A stretch of DNA of 64,000 nucleotides from Allomuricauda ruestringensis DSM 13258 (lineage in GTDB: Bacteria; Bacteroidota; Bacteroidia; Flavobacteriales; Flavobacteriaceae): the NCBI RefSeq assembly GCF_000224085.1, contig NC_015945.1:1809501-1873500 (forward strand), in the 5' to 3' direction. The notes below the pieces were generated by a model. It saw only the letters and a program-made list of their open reading frames with translations, made no database searches and was not told the DNA's origin. Both the position numbers and the translations under genes were made by a program. Positions 1 to 8,875 of the stretch are shown piece by piece; position 1 is the first letter of the stretch; every line of letters begins with the position of its first letter.

Positions 1-25
1 TCCTAAATAGAAATTGGCTCAGCAT

Positions 26-955
26 TTATTTGGAGATTAGACCCAATGAATGATTTTTGTCCTTCTTCAATTGTTCCTTGAGTTCTTCAATGGAGTTAAA
101 CTTATGCTCGTCTCGAATGCGGTGCAGTAGACTCACCTGGATTTTTTTGTCGTATAGGTTTCCTTCAAACTCAAAAAAATTGACCTCGACGCTTTTTTGG
201 GAGCCATCTACGGTAGGGTTGAAGCCGATGTTCATCATTCCAAAGTACACTTTTCCGTCGATTTTGCTCTTTACAACGTAGACACCATTCTTAGGGATAA
301 GTTTATACGCTTCGGCTATGTGAAGGTTGGCCGTTGGGAAACCGAATCCCTTTCCCAGACCCTTTCCTTTTTTTACGGTTCCGGTGAGCATGTAGGCATA
401 ACTTAGATAATTGTTGGCGGTCTCCACATCTCCCTCCAAAAGCGCCTTTCTAATTTTGGTAGAGCTTACGGATACATCATCTATTTCTTGGGCGGGAATC
501 TCCTCCACTTCAAAATCCAAGGTGTTTCCAAAGGAAATAAGGTCTTGGATGTTGGCATTTCGGTTGCGCCCAAACCTATGGTCGTACCCAATTATTATTC
601 TTTTAGACTTCAAGTTGTTCACGAGAATATCACGAACAAAATCTATGGCGGAAAGCCTTGAAAATTGTTTGGTAAAGGGGTGAATGATCAAATAATCCAA
701 TCCCAAAGTATCCAAAATCTGTTTTTTCTCTTCGAGCGTATTCAACAGTTTTATGTCCACATCTTTTTGCAGAACCATGCGCGGATGTGGGAAAAAAGTG
801 AGTACCGTGGATTTTAACCCTGTGTTTTTGGCACTATTTGTGAGGCGTTCCAATATCTTTCGGTGCCCAAGATGTACACCATCAAAAGTGCCGATAGTCA
901 CCACTGTATGGTGCGGAATGTCCTTAAAATCAGAAATGTTGTGGATTGTTTCCAA
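26..955 (-). CDS. ribF: Bifunctional riboflavin kinase / FAD synthetase
   Basis: This cytosolic enzyme phosphorylates riboflavin to FMN and adenylates FMN to FAD. The 309 residues match the usual length of the family. The N-terminal nucleotidyltransferase domain shows GTFDGVHLGH at residues 22-31 and SSTKIRK at 164-170. The C-terminal riboflavin kinase domain shows GFGFPTAN at 203-210. The start gives a normal N-terminus for the family, beginning about 20 residues before the nucleotide-binding loop. It is divergent from the protease gene at 1013, and the 57-bp gap must hold both promoters. Family assignment is firm; FAD synthetase activity is inferred from the family. Confidence 0.96.
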   Translation of the reverse strand: METIHNISDFKDIPHHTVVTIGTFDGVHLGHRKILERLTNSAKNTGLKSTVLTFFPHPRMVLQKDVDIKLLNTLEEKKQILDTLGLDYLIIHPFTKQFSRLSAIDFVRDILVNNLKSKRIIIGYDHRFGRNRNANIQDLISFGNTLDFEVEEIPAQEIDDVSVSSTKIRKALLEGDVETANNYLSYAYMLTGTVKKGKGLGKGFGFPTANLHIAEAYKLIPKNGVYVVKSKIDGKVYFGMMNIGFNPTVDGSQKSVEVNFFEFEGNLYDKKIQVSLLHRIRDEHKFNSIEELKEQLKKDKNHSLGLISK

Positions 956-979
956 CTAATCAAGAAATAAAAAAAGGCT

Positions 980-987
980 TACATTTG
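980..987 (+). promoter_or_regulatory. Putative -7 promoter box for the metalloprotease gene
   Basis: TACATTTG matches the Bacteroidota -7 consensus TAnnTTTG and lies 25 bp before the ATG at 1013. No good -33 TTTG is seen at the expected distance, so the call rests on the -7 box alone. Confidence 0.4.
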
Positions 988-1012
988 AAATTATACTATG
1001 CCCTAACCGAGT

Positions 1013-4000
1013 ATGAAAGCTAATTTACATCTTGTTTTTTCAATAACCATATTTTTTAGCTGCTTTTGCATTTATGGGCAGCAGGGTTATTGGAAAACTA
1101 TACCCAAACAGTCTAACCTGCGAAGTGCTTCCCTAACGGATATTTCGGGAGCTAAAAAGGTTTTGTCTTTGGATAAAGCGATTTTTTTCAATGAGTTGAA
1201 ATCTTTTTCAACAACAAAGGCCAACAGAAAAGTTGTATATCTGCCCAATAGCGAGGGAACTATTGTTCCGTTCCATTTGAAGGAAACCCCGGTGCTGCAC
1301 CCAGACCTTGCCAAAAAATATCCGAATATCAAATCTTACACGGGAGTAAGTTCGGATGGCAAATACAAAGTAAAGCTAAGTAGTTCTCACAAAGGCCTTC
1401 AAGCTATGTTGGTGGATTTGAAGGACAACAAAACAGCTTTTATGGAACCGGTTTCCAATAAATCGGATGCCTATGCTTTGTATGATAAAGAGGATGGTCT
1501 TTCCTCAAAAATGGATTTTATCTGTGAAACCAGCAAAGACCTATTCGGAACAGGAAGTAAATCATCGGGCACTACGGCAAAGACCATTGTTCCTTTGGTG
1601 GATGATCAAGTGCTACGTAAATACAGAATTGCGATTTCCGCAACTGGAGAATATACTGAAGAAATGGGCGGCACCGTAGCGGATGCTTTGGCTGGAATAA
1701 ATGCTACCATAACCCGTGTGAATGAGGTGTTTGAGACCGATTTAGGGGTAACACTCGAACTGGTTGCCAATAACGACCAAATTATCTTTACCAATGCCAA
1801 TACAGACCCGTATGGAAATAGTTTGAACTCGGAAGTACAGGCTACGATTACTTCTGTAATTGGAGAAGAGAACTACGATGTGGGCCATCTTTTCCATAAG
1901 GTGAACGAAGGTTTGGATAATGGTAATGCCGGTTTCATTGCTTCTGTTTGTGTGGACAACAGAAAAGGAAGTGCTTTTTCTTCAGCGAACAATCCGCAGG
2001 GGGATGTGTACGATTTGGATTTTGTGGCCCATGAGCTTGGCCATCAATTTGGAGCCAACCATACATGGTCGTTCGAACCCGAAGGAACGGGGGTGCAAGC
2101 AGAACCTGCAAGCGGTACCACTATAATGGGTTATGCGGGAATTGTTTCTGGAAATAATGTGGCGCCCAATGGGGACGATTATTTTCATTACAATAGCATT
2201 CTTCAGATTTCTACTTATCTCGCGACTACCTCATGTGCCCAAACCGAAGCACTGGTCAATTCGCCACCAGTGCTTACCCCGGTCAATGATTTTACGATTC
2301 CAAAGGGAACTGCTTTTGTTTTGGAAGGTAATGCCACCGACCCCGATGTTGGGGATGTGCTTACCTATACTTGGGAACAAATTGATGATGGTGTGGTGAC
2401 AACTTCATCTTTTGGGTCCACCAATCCCGGTGGCGCCAATTTTAGATCATTACCGCCCACCACGGAGCCCATACGATATTTCCCAAGGCTAACGGAAGTG
2501 GCCCAAGGAAATTTAACGCAAACCAACCCTGCTACCGGAAGTGCATGGGAAACCGTTTCCGATATAGAACGAAACCTTAGGTTTGCCTTTACGGTCAGGG
2601 ATAATGCCGAAGGTGGTGGGCAAGTGGTTTCCGATGTGTTGGATGTTAAGGTCATTAAGGCAGCCGGTCCTTTTTTGGTTACCTCCCAAGCAGCCAGTGA
2701 GGTTTATCAGGCAGGCTCGATCCAAGAAATTACATGGGACGTGGCCAATACAGACGTTGCTCCCATAAATGCCCAGAATGTAGATATTTTTCTTTCTTTG
2801 GATGGAGGTATAACCTATCCCATCACCTTATTGGAAAACACCGTTAATGATGGTTCCGAAGAAGTGCTTTTGCCAGGAGATATTACGGAAACTGCTCGAA
2901 TTATGGTGAAGGCAAGCGACAATGTGTTTTTTGCCGTAAACGCCACTGACTTTACCATTGAACAATCCGAAGTGGTCCTAAATTTTGAAACGTTGGAATA
3001 TGAGGTTTGTCAACCAGATGATATAGTGATTCCCTTTGTATACGAAACATACGCCGGATTCAACGAAAATGCTACATTTTCTGCAGATGTGCCGGCAGGT
3101 TTATCAGCTAGCTTCTCCCCGACGGAGGCTAGTACTGATCAAACCGCTGTAGACTTGACCTTATCCAACACCAATAGTGTTGCCCCAGGGGTATATGATA
3201 TTATTGTCAGTGCTACTTCCGCATCGGTGACCAAAAGCGTGGTTGTTACTCTATCGGTACAAGATGATACTTTTTCTGATGTAGCACTGTTGTCTCCCGC
3301 TAATGGAGAAGGTGGGGTTTCTTTGGATACAGAACTCAATTGGGAGGAAGACCCGTTGTATTCAAGTTACGATGTGGAAGTGGCAACAGATGCTGGATTT
3401 GTTGATATTGTAGAGTCGGCCAACATACCCTTTACCAATTATAGGGCCACGAATTTAGAGCCGGAAACCGAGTATTTTTGGAGAGTTAGGCCGAACAACG
3501 GGTGTGGAACAGGAACTTTTGGAACCACATTCAGTTTCGTTACTACGCAAGTGGACTGTAAAAATAAGGAACCTAACGATTTGCCGCTTGCCATTTCAGC
3601 TTCAGGAACGCCAACCATTACCACATCGGTTCTATTTGTAGAAGACTTGCCCATTTCGGATGTGAATGTCAACTTGGAGTTGGACCATACCTATTTGGAG
3701 GATTTGATCATTACCCTTACATCTCCGGAAGGAACCGTGGTAACGTTAATTTCGAACACTTGTGGAGATGCGAATAACATCAACGCGGTTTTTGATGATG
3801 ATGGGAGCCCTGTAACATGTGGGGATAATCCTGCCATTTCTGGAACGGTAACACCTTTAGGGTCATTGGCATCATTAAAGGGAGAATCCATATTGGGTGA
3901 GTGGATATTGGAAATACAGGATACTGCTGCAAGTGATGGGGGAAACTTGATAGGTTTCTCTTTGGATGTTTGTATAGAAGGAAACTATCGTCCAGATGAG

Positions 4001-4807
4001 GACGAGGATGGGGTTTTTGATGATGGGGACGACCTTTGTTTGGGAACGCCCAAAGGTGTGGAAGTGGATACCAACGGCTGTGCCATTTATAGGTTTGCTT
4101 CGGACAATTTTGAAATCGAAATTAAAAGTGAAACTTGTAGAAGCAGCAACAACGGGTCAATAACGGTAAGCCCTTTTGATACCTCCATTACCTATACTGC
4201 AGTTTTGGACGGTGCGAACGGTACGGAATCATTTGATTTTACAAACTCCCAAACCTTTACTAATTTATCTGCAGGAGAATACTCCCTTTGTATTACAGGA
4301 ACCAATGGAACGATTACCTATCAAGAAGTATGTTTTAATGCCGTAATTATCCAACCCGATGTGCTGGATATAGATGCGGTGATAGATTCAGGTATTGTGA
4401 GCGTGGAATTGAATGGAGCTTCATTTTATAATGTGGAACTCAATGGATTGGTAACACAGACCGAAGCACCCAAAGTTCAACTTGCTTTAAAGGAAGGTGT
4501 CAATACATTAAGAGTGTATTCAAACTTGCCATGCCAGGGAGTGATTGAAAAGACCCTGTTCTACTCTTCAAGGCCAATTATTTCACCAAACCCAGTGGAT
4601 GCTGTTACCGAGGTTTATTTGGCGGGCTATGAAGGAGATGTTGGTATACAAATATTTACTGCCAATGGTAGATTGGTTCGGACCGATAACAGAAAGGTTT
4701 ATGGAAATGATTTACAATTGGATTTGTCGAACCTGCCCAAAGGAATTTATTATTTAGGTGTAGAAAAAGCGGGGATAAAAGAAATGTTTAAACTTATAAA
4801 AAGATGA
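1013..4807 (+). CDS. Secreted reprolysin-like (M12B) metalloprotease with T9SS sorting domain
   Basis: This is a 1264-residue secreted, probably zinc-dependent protease. An N-terminal signal peptide of about 22 residues ends near FCIYGQQ. A propeptide-like region is followed by the metzincin zinc motif HELGHQFGANH starting at H340 (HExxHxxGxxH). A fibronectin type III-like segment lies at about 756-842, a proprotein-convertase P-domain-like segment at about 880-990, and a short Asp-rich calcium-type loop near 1000. The last about 75 residues look like a type-A T9SS sorting domain (PNPV..., ending FKLIKR), so export by T9SS and cell-surface attachment or release is inferred. It overlaps the next gene by four bases (ATGA), which suggests translational coupling. 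The natural substrate is unknown. Confidence 0.92.
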   Translation: MKANLHLVFSITIFFSCFCIYGQQGYWKTIPKQSNLRSASLTDISGAKKVLSLDKAIFFNELKSFSTTKANRKVVYLPNSEGTIVPFHLKETPVLHPDLAKKYPNIKSYTGVSSDGKYKVKLSSSHKGLQAMLVDLKDNKTAFMEPVSNKSDAYALYDKEDGLSSKMDFICETSKDLFGTGSKSSGTTAKTIVPLVDDQVLRKYRIAISATGEYTEEMGGTVADALAGINATITRVNEVFETDLGVTLELVANNDQIIFTNANTDPYGNSLNSEVQATITSVIGEENYDVGHLFHKVNEGLDNGNAGFIASVCVDNRKGSAFSSANNPQGDVYDLDFVAHELGHQFGANHTWSFEPEGTGVQAEPASGTTIMGYAGIVSGNNVAPNGDDYFHYNSILQISTYLATTSCAQTEALVNSPPVLTPVNDFTIPKGTAFVLEGNATDPDVGDVLTYTWEQIDDGVVTTSSFGSTNPGGANFRSLPPTTEPIRYFPRLTEVAQGNLTQTNPATGSAWETVSDIERNLRFAFTVRDNAEGGGQVVSDVLDVKVIKAAGPFLVTSQAASEVYQAGSIQEITWDVANTDVAPINAQNVDIFLSLDGGITYPITLLENTVNDGSEEVLLPGDITETARIMVKASDNVFFAVNATDFTIEQSEVVLNFETLEYEVCQPDDIVIPFVYETYAGFNENATFSADVPAGLSASFSPTEASTDQTAVDLTLSNTNSVAPGVYDIIVSATSASVTKSVVVTLSVQDDTFSDVALLSPANGEGGVSLDTELNWEEDPLYSSYDVEVATDAGFVDIVESANIPFTNYRATNLEPETEYFWRVRPNNGCGTGTFGTTFSFVTTQVDCKNKEPNDLPLAISASGTPTITTSVLFVEDLPISDVNVNLELDHTYLEDLIITLTSPEGTVVTLISNTCGDANNINAVFDDDGSPVTCGDNPAISGTVTPLGSLASLKGESILGEWILEIQDTAASDGGNLIGFSLDVCIEGNYRPDEDEDGVFDDGDDLCLGTPKGVEVDTNGCAIYRFASDNFEIEIKSETCRSSNNGSITVSPFDTSITYTAVLDGANGTESFDFTNSQTFTNLSAGEYSLCITGTNGTITYQEVCFNAVIIQPDVLDIDAVIDSGIVSVELNGASFYNVELNGLVTQTEAPKVQLALKEGVNTLRVYSNLPCQGVIEKTLFYSSRPIISPNPVDAVTEVYLAGYEGDVGIQIFTANGRLVRTDNRKVYGNDLQLDLSNLPKGIYYLGVEKAGIKEMFKLIKR

Positions 4808-5490
4808 TTCGGAATATAATTGGGCTGTCCATAGCGGTTTTGTTGGTTTCTTGTGGGGGAGATGATGGTCCACCACCCGCTCCAAAGGGTGCAGCGTTGG
4901 TGTTTCCCGAAGAAAATTCTGAGTGCACTACGGGAACCGATATCAGCGAAACATCCACTCAGGTCACATTTCGGTGGATAGCGTCCGATAATACAGAAAG
5001 CTATACATTGAGCGTTGTAAATTTAGACACCAATGTCCCGCAAAATATATCTACCACATCCACTTCAGCGAGTCTTAACATAACAAAGGGAACGCCTTAT
5101 GCTTGGTCTGTAACGTCTCGGAATTCAGCTTCGGATCAAGTAGCTTCCAGTGCAACTTGGTTGTTCTACAATGCGGGTTCTCAAACTACTTACACGCCGT
5201 TTCCAGCGCAATTGGTAAATCCTCTATCAGGATCCACAGTGCAAAAGGATATTGCAAACGAAGTGCTTTTGGAATGGTCCGGAGCAGATGTGGATAACGA
5301 TATTGAATCTTTTGAAGTACTTTTCTCGGATACCGATCCACCGACAACATCAGTTGGAATCACTAATGCAAGCACCATGGAAATACCGGTAGGTGTTGAA
5401 TCTGGAACTGTTTATTATTGGAGGGTGATCACAACGGATTTAGAAGGGAATACCTCCGATTCCGGGGTGTTCGACTTTAAAGTCCTCTAA
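4804..5490 (+). CDS. Lipoprotein with fibronectin type III-like domains
   Basis: The protein has 228 residues. The N-terminus has a hydrophobic stretch ending in the lipobox-like LLVSCGGDDG, a typical Bacteroidota surface lipoprotein signal (Cys followed by Gly and Asp residues). Two beta-rich segments with FN3-like features (TPYAWSVTSRN and VYYWRVITTDLEGN) cover about residues 30-120 and 130-228. The ATG overlaps the stop of the protease gene, so the two are very likely cotranscribed and this may be an accessory or partner of the protease. It converges on pth with one base between the stop codons. The function itself is not recognised. Confidence 0.85.
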   Translation: MIRNIIGLSIAVLLVSCGGDDGPPPAPKGAALVFPEENSECTTGTDISETSTQVTFRWIASDNTESYTLSVVNLDTNVPQNISTTSTSASLNITKGTPYAWSVTSRNSASDQVASSATWLFYNAGSQTTYTPFPAQLVNPLSGSTVQKDIANEVLLEWSGADVDNDIESFEVLFSDTDPPTTSVGITNASTMEIPVGVESGTVYYWRVITTDLEGNTSDSGVFDFKVL

Positions 5491-5491
5491 A

Positions 5492-6121
5492 CTACTTGCC
5501 ATTGAATTGGTTCATGGTGTTTTTTGCACCAGCAAATACAAACGAGCGTATAAGGTCTGTAGATTTTTTCAGGCGTTCCGGCATGGCTTTTTGTTGGTCG
5601 GCATCCCATTTGCCCAAAACATAATCAATTTGGTTGCCTTTACTAAAATCGGAACCGACACCAAATCTAAAACGGTTGTATTTGGTTGTCTGTAACACAT
5701 TTTGGATGTCTTTTAATCCATTGTGGCCACCATCACTTCCTTTGCCTTTTAAACGGATAGAACCAAAAGGAAGGTTTAAGTCATCGGTAATGATCAATAC
5801 ATTATCCAGACTAATATTTTCCTTATCCATCCAATATTTTACAGCTTTGCCGCTCAAATTCATATAAGTTGAGGGCTTTAAACAAACCACGCTTTTTCCT
5901 TTGTGCTTAAAAGTGGCAACTGCACCCAATTTGGCACTTTCAAAAGTAAAATCTTCTTGCTCCGCTAAAAAATCTAGAATCTTGAAGCCTATATTGTGAC
6001 GGGTTTCCTCGTATTTGATTCCAATATTTCCAAGGCCAACAATCAGAAATTTTTTCATGGGGTCGGTTTCTTGCAGTAGTTTTTTTGATGAGCCAAAAAG
6101 CTTATTGATTAAATTGAGCAT
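5492..6121 (-). CDS. pth: Peptidyl-tRNA hydrolase
   Basis: This enzyme releases tRNA from peptidyl-tRNA that drops off ribosomes. Diagnostic motifs are GLGNIG, TRHNIGF with the catalytic His, KPSTYMNLSG, the DDLNLPFG segment with the catalytic Asp, and GGHNGLK. The 209-residue reading includes a basic extension of about 21 residues before MKKFLIVGLGN. Flavobacterial homologs often carry such an extension as I recall them, so the long start is kept, but the internal Met at residue 22 would give a conventional enzyme. It lies downstream of rplY on the same strand, after a strong terminator hairpin, an order common in bacteria. Confidence 0.93.
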   Translation of the reverse strand: MLNLINKLFGSSKKLLQETDPMKKFLIVGLGNIGIKYEETRHNIGFKILDFLAEQEDFTFESAKLGAVATFKHKGKSVVCLKPSTYMNLSGKAVKYWMDKENISLDNVLIITDDLNLPFGSIRLKGKGSDGGHNGLKDIQNVLQTTKYNRFRFGVGSDFSKGNQIDYVLGKWDADQQKAMPERLKKSTDLIRSFVFAGAKNTMNQFNGK

Positions 6122-6152
6122 CGGCTGTGTTTCATTTGTCTAAAAATACAAA

Positions 6153-6188
6153 AGCATCCCAAATTTTACCAAGGTAAAAAGGGATGCT
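6153..6188 (-). terminator. Terminator after rplY
   Basis: The arms AGCATCCC and GGGATGCT enclose a second inner pairing, TTTTACC with GGTAAAA. On the minus strand the stem runs into a T-rich stretch. It lies between rplY and pth and would end or attenuate rplY transcription. Confidence 0.75.
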
Positions 6189-6208
6189 CTTGCAAAATGT
6201 TTAAAGTG

Positions 6209-6862
6209 CTATTCCGCAGCTTCTGCTTCAGGAGCTTCGCCACCTTCGGCAGTTTCTCCTTCTGCTCCTTCTACTCCTTCTTCATCTTCATCCTCGGCTA
6301 GCTCATCATCAATAGAAGTTCTAGATGCTTTAACCTGAACGATAGCAGTGCTATCTGGGTGCAAGAATGTGTAGTCGTCGTTAAGAATGGTTTCTACAGC
6401 AATGGTCTGTCCGATCCTCAACTTGGAAATATCAATAGTGATAAAATCAGGAAGCAAATCGGGCAGTGCTCTAATGGATAGCTTTCGCTTTCTGAAAAGC
6501 AAGCGACCACCATTTTTAACCCCTGGGGAGTTTCCTTCCAAACGTACCGGGATTCTCATGGTGATTGGTTTGTCCTCGAACAATTGATAGAAATCGATGT
6601 GAAGGATGTTGTCGGTTACAGGGTGAAATTGAATATCCTGCAATACGGCGGCAAACTTTTGGCCATCCTCCAATTCAATTACTACGGTGTGCGCATTTGG
6701 AGTGTACACCAAGTCTTTGAATGCGATTTCATCTGCTGAAAAATGCACTGGCTTATCCCCTCCGTACAGCACGCAAGGGACCTTTCCAGCATTACGTAAG
6801 GCCTTGGTAGAAACCTTGCCCACGCTTTCTCTTTGGGATCCTTTGATTGTAATTGACTTCAT
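6209..6862 (-). CDS. rplY: 50S ribosomal protein L25 (general stress protein CTC type)
   Basis: This 5S rRNA-binding protein of the large subunit has 217 residues, the length of the long TL5/CTC form rather than the short E. coli L25. The N-terminal L25 domain ([31 protein letters not shown]) covers about residues 1-95 and the C-terminal TL5-type beta domain about 96-185. The protein ends in a Glu/Ala-rich acidic tail common in Bacteroidota homologs. It follows prs on the same strand, the frequent prs-rplY-pth order. The prs-rplY gap carries a palindromic repeat. Confidence 0.96.
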   Translation of the reverse strand: MKSITIKGSQRESVGKVSTKALRNAGKVPCVLYGGDKPVHFSADEIAFKDLVYTPNAHTVVIELEDGQKFAAVLQDIQFHPVTDNILHIDFYQLFEDKPITMRIPVRLEGNSPGVKNGGRLLFRKRKLSIRALPDLLPDFITIDISKLRIGQTIAVETILNDDYTFLHPDSTAIVQVKASRTSIDDELAEDEDEEGVEGAEGETAEGGEAPEAEAAE

Positions 6863-6921
6863 AACTTCTATTATAATATTTAAATTAAATTCTAAAACTA
6901 ACTTTTCGAGGTGCCCGTGCT

Positions 6922-6971
6922 GTCAGCCTGAGCACTTCGACTCCGCTCAGTATAAACTTCGTCGAAGGCTA
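6922..6971. repeat. Palindromic intergenic repeat, family B, at the prs 3' end
   Basis: The stretch contains two interleaved inverted repeats, CTGAGC (6928-6933) with GCTCAG (6945-6950) and CTTCGAC (6935-6941) with GTCGAAG (6961-6967), plus AGCC/GGCT outer bases. Very similar sequences are scattered between genes in many flavobacterial genomes as I recall them. The prs stop codon (6969-6971) lies in the outermost bases of the repeat. Confidence 0.6.
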
Positions 6972-7910
6972 CATTAAAAATTTTGAAGATATTGACGTGT
7001 TGTGATGTACCCGGTGCATAACATCTGCAAAGAGGTCGGCACAAGACAATACCTTTATTTTTTCTTTTTCATGATTTACCGGAATGGAATCGGTAACGAT
7101 TAGTTCCGACAATTTTGATTCCTCTATTCTTTCGTAAGCCTTACCGGATAGTAATCCATGTGTTGTTACGGCACGTACGCTTTCAGCACCTCTTTCCATC
7201 ATCAAATCGGCAGCTTTGGTAAGTGTGCCGGCCGTATCAACCATATCATCCACCAAAACTACGTTTTTGCCCTGAACATCGCCAATAAGTTCCATGTGCG
7301 AAATTACATTGGCCTTGGCCCTTTGCTTGTAACAGATCACTACATCGCATTCCAAAGCTTTGGAATAGGCGTAAGCTCTTTTGGAACCACCCATATCGGG
7401 AGATGCAATGCACAAATTGTCCAAATTAAGACCTCTTAAATAAGGAAGGAACAAGGTAGAGGCAAACAGATGATCCACTGGCTTTTCAAAGAAGCCCTGG
7501 ATTTGGTCTGCATGCAGGTCCATGGTTATTATCCTTGTTGCGCCAGCGGTCTCCAACATTTTGGCCACCAACTTGGCGGCGATGGGAACACGTGGCTTGT
7601 CCTTTCTATCTTGTCTGGCCCAACCAAAATAAGGCATAACGGCCGTAATGTGTCTTGCGGAAGCTCTTTTGGCAGCATCCAACATCAACAACATTTCCAT
7701 CAAGTTTTCCGAGCTTGGATTCGTAGAACCGATGATAAAAATCCTGGCTCCTCGAATAGATTCCTCGAACGATGGCTGGAATTCACCATCGCTATACCGT
7801 GAGAATTGGACTTTTCCCAATTCTGCACCATAAGAAGCAGCGATTTTCTTGCCCAGCTCTACACTTTGGGTACAAGCAAAAATTTTAGGTTCCGGAACTT
7901 GATAGGCCAT
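6969..7910 (-). CDS. prs: Ribose-phosphate pyrophosphokinase
   Basis: This enzyme makes PRPP from ribose 5-phosphate and ATP, feeding purine, pyrimidine, histidine, tryptophan and NAD synthesis. The 313-residue protein has the normal class I length. Visible motifs are FSRYSDGE near the N-terminus, the flexible-loop region with ARQDRK, DLHADQIQGFF, and the PRPP-binding loop VVLVDDMVDTAGTL. It is the first gene of a prs-rplY-pth run. A TAAATTTG -7 box lies about 50 bp upstream. The C-terminal residues abut an intergenic palindromic repeat. Confidence 0.97.
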   Translation of the reverse strand: MAYQVPEPKIFACTQSVELGKKIAASYGAELGKVQFSRYSDGEFQPSFEESIRGARIFIIGSTNPSSENLMEMLLMLDAAKRASARHITAVMPYFGWARQDRKDKPRVPIAAKLVAKMLETAGATRIITMDLHADQIQGFFEKPVDHLFASTLFLPYLRGLNLDNLCIASPDMGGSKRAYAYSKALECDVVICYKQRAKANVISHMELIGDVQGKNVVLVDDMVDTAGTLTKAADLMMERGAESVRAVTTHGLLSGKAYERIEESKLSELIVTDSIPVNHEKEKIKVLSCADLFADVMHRVHHNTSISSKFLM

Positions 7911-7960
7911 TACAATCTCTTGTTAACTAGCGTTTTAAAGTACTTTTTTGTAAGGAGGTG

Positions 7961-7968
7961 CAAATTTA
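7961..7968 (-). promoter_or_regulatory. Putative -7 promoter box for prs
   Basis: On the minus strand this reads TAAATTTG, an exact TAnnTTTG match, about 50 bp before the prs ATG. A TTTA near 7987-7990 could serve as a weak -33 element. Confidence 0.5.
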
Positions 7969-8009
7969 AGAATTAATTCGGGTTGCTAAAGGATAAATCA
8001 AAGTATTTT

Positions 8010-8042
8010 TTGGTGATAAATAAAAAATATTTTTTAGCTTTG
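8010..8042 (+). promoter_or_regulatory. Promoter of tRNA-Leu
   Basis: TTGG at 8010-8013 and TAGCTTTG at 8035-8042 are separated by 21 bp, fitting the Bacteroidota -33/-7 pattern. The tRNA 5' end lies 30 bp downstream. Confidence 0.65.
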
Positions 8043-8071
8043 CACTCGCATTTAAAAAATGTGGTACCAAT

Positions 8072-8153
8072 GCCTTGGTGGCGGAACTGGTAGACGCGCT
8101 GGATTCAAAATCCAGTTCCTTCGGGAGTGGGGGTTCGATTCCCCCCCAAGGTA
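8072..8153 (+). tRNA. tRNA-Leu (anticodon CAA)
   Basis: The acceptor arm GCCTTGG pairs with CCAAGGT (one G-U) and is followed by discriminator A. The anticodon arm CTGGA-TTCAAAA-TCCAG gives anticodon CAA. A long variable arm (TTCCTTCGGGAG) marks it as class II, as expected for leucine. The T arm has GGTTCGATTCC. CCA is not encoded. It has its own promoter and terminator. Confidence 0.96.
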
Positions 8154-8161
8154 CTAAAGGG

Positions 8162-8195
8162 ATAGGCCGAGATTTAAATCTCGGCCTATTTTTTT
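8162..8195 (+). terminator. Terminator of tRNA-Leu
   Basis: A perfect inverted repeat (TAGGCCGAGATT with AATCTCGGCCTA) is followed directly by seven T residues, eight bases after the tRNA. Confidence 0.9.
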
Positions 8196-8330
8196 GGTAC
8201 AACATTATCGGCAGAGTGTTTTTGATGCCCGTGAAAATTGACAGCACCTCCACCTACCATAAGCATCTGAACCCCGTGTTTGTTGGTCATTTCCAAAAAA
8301 AAGGTCCATATTCCCTTTCCATTGCCTCAT
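8186..8330 (-). pseudogene. Truncated, frameshifted nucleotidyltransferase (MNT/AbiEii-like) remnant
   Basis: On the minus strand an ATG at 8330 reads MRQWKGNMDLF. After removal of one base from the A8 run (8295-8302, T8 in the sense strand) the frame continues as LEMTNKHGVQMLMVGGGAVNFHGHQKHSAD in overlapping segments, that is, a helix plus the GG(G)AVNFHG..RHSAD signature that opens DUF6036/AbiEii-type nucleotidyltransferases. In intact relatives SAD is followed by a D-x-D-type metal site and over 100 more residues. Here it runs into unrelated NVVPKK and stops inside the tRNA-Leu terminator. The gene is therefore broken twice. The family call is from memory of related proteins. Confidence 0.65.
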
Positions 8331-8332
8331 TT

Positions 8333-8527
8333 TCACGTAGTAATTTGTATGATGAATTTATTCTTGTCATGTTTGGCCTTTGTGGGAAACCGGTTGATGC
8401 CCTGCATCAGGTCCAAGAAACGGTAAAAACGCTCTGTAGGGGTGAGTGCCAGAAAATCTCTTTCCTGTTCCATATTGGCTTCATCTTTGGTACGAAATTG
8501 AACTTGCATATGTCTAATTATTACCAT
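8333..8527 (-). CDS. Small conserved protein paired with the broken nucleotidyltransferase
   Basis: The 64-residue reading has an alternative start at Met7 (8509), giving MQVQFRTKDE. The core FLALTPTERFYRFLDLM, followed by a basic NRFPTK segment, resembles small flavobacterial proteins that sit directly upstream of nucleotidyltransferase genes, as I recall them. The stop lies two bases before the start of the nucleotidyltransferase remnant, a classic two-gene operon spacing. A toxin-antitoxin-like or MNT-accessory role is only inferred from this pairing. If the partner is dead, this gene is an orphan. It could be fading itself, but its frame is intact. Confidence 0.6.
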   Translation of the reverse strand: MVIIRHMQVQFRTKDEANMEQERDFLALTPTERFYRFLDLMQGINRFPTKAKHDKNKFIIQITT

Positions 8528-8751
8528 CCTAGATTATAAAGATATTACAAATTGGCCAGAGCCATGTTTTTTTTAAAAATAGCCACGAGTGGATAAGGCA
8601 AGAAAAAGCGGGTTCATTGCTATGTCATGTTATTTTTTTGAGGCTTGTTCTTCAGGGAGAAAACTTAACCGCTTTCCAAAAGTCTAATTTTTGCAATATG
8701 CCCGTTTTGTGTTAAATGTCGCTGGTGTTAGGCTTTCACTGTCCTTAATTA

Positions 8752-8777
8752 TTTTTTTAACATTTTTGTTAAAAAAA
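8752..8777. repeat. Perfect 11-bp inverted repeat upstream of nrdB
   Basis: TTTTTTTAACA (8752-8762) and TGTTAAAAAAA (8767-8777) are exact reverse complements separated by four T. It lies about 205 bp before nrdB. It could act as a bidirectional terminator for the divergent gene remnants or as an operator; the sequence alone does not decide. Confidence 0.5.
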
Positions 8778-8875
8778 TGTGAAAAAAAATTTGGCAAGAA
8801 TGATGCTTGTTGGATTTTTTCTGAGCCCTTATTCTGCGTTTGCTCCGACGGATTTTTACAGTTCCAAAACACAAA

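Noticed and set aside
8075..8539. A 154-residue plus-strand open frame across tRNA-Leu
   Set aside because: It runs through the tRNA and its terminator and opposite the small gene at 8333; it has no protein-like features.
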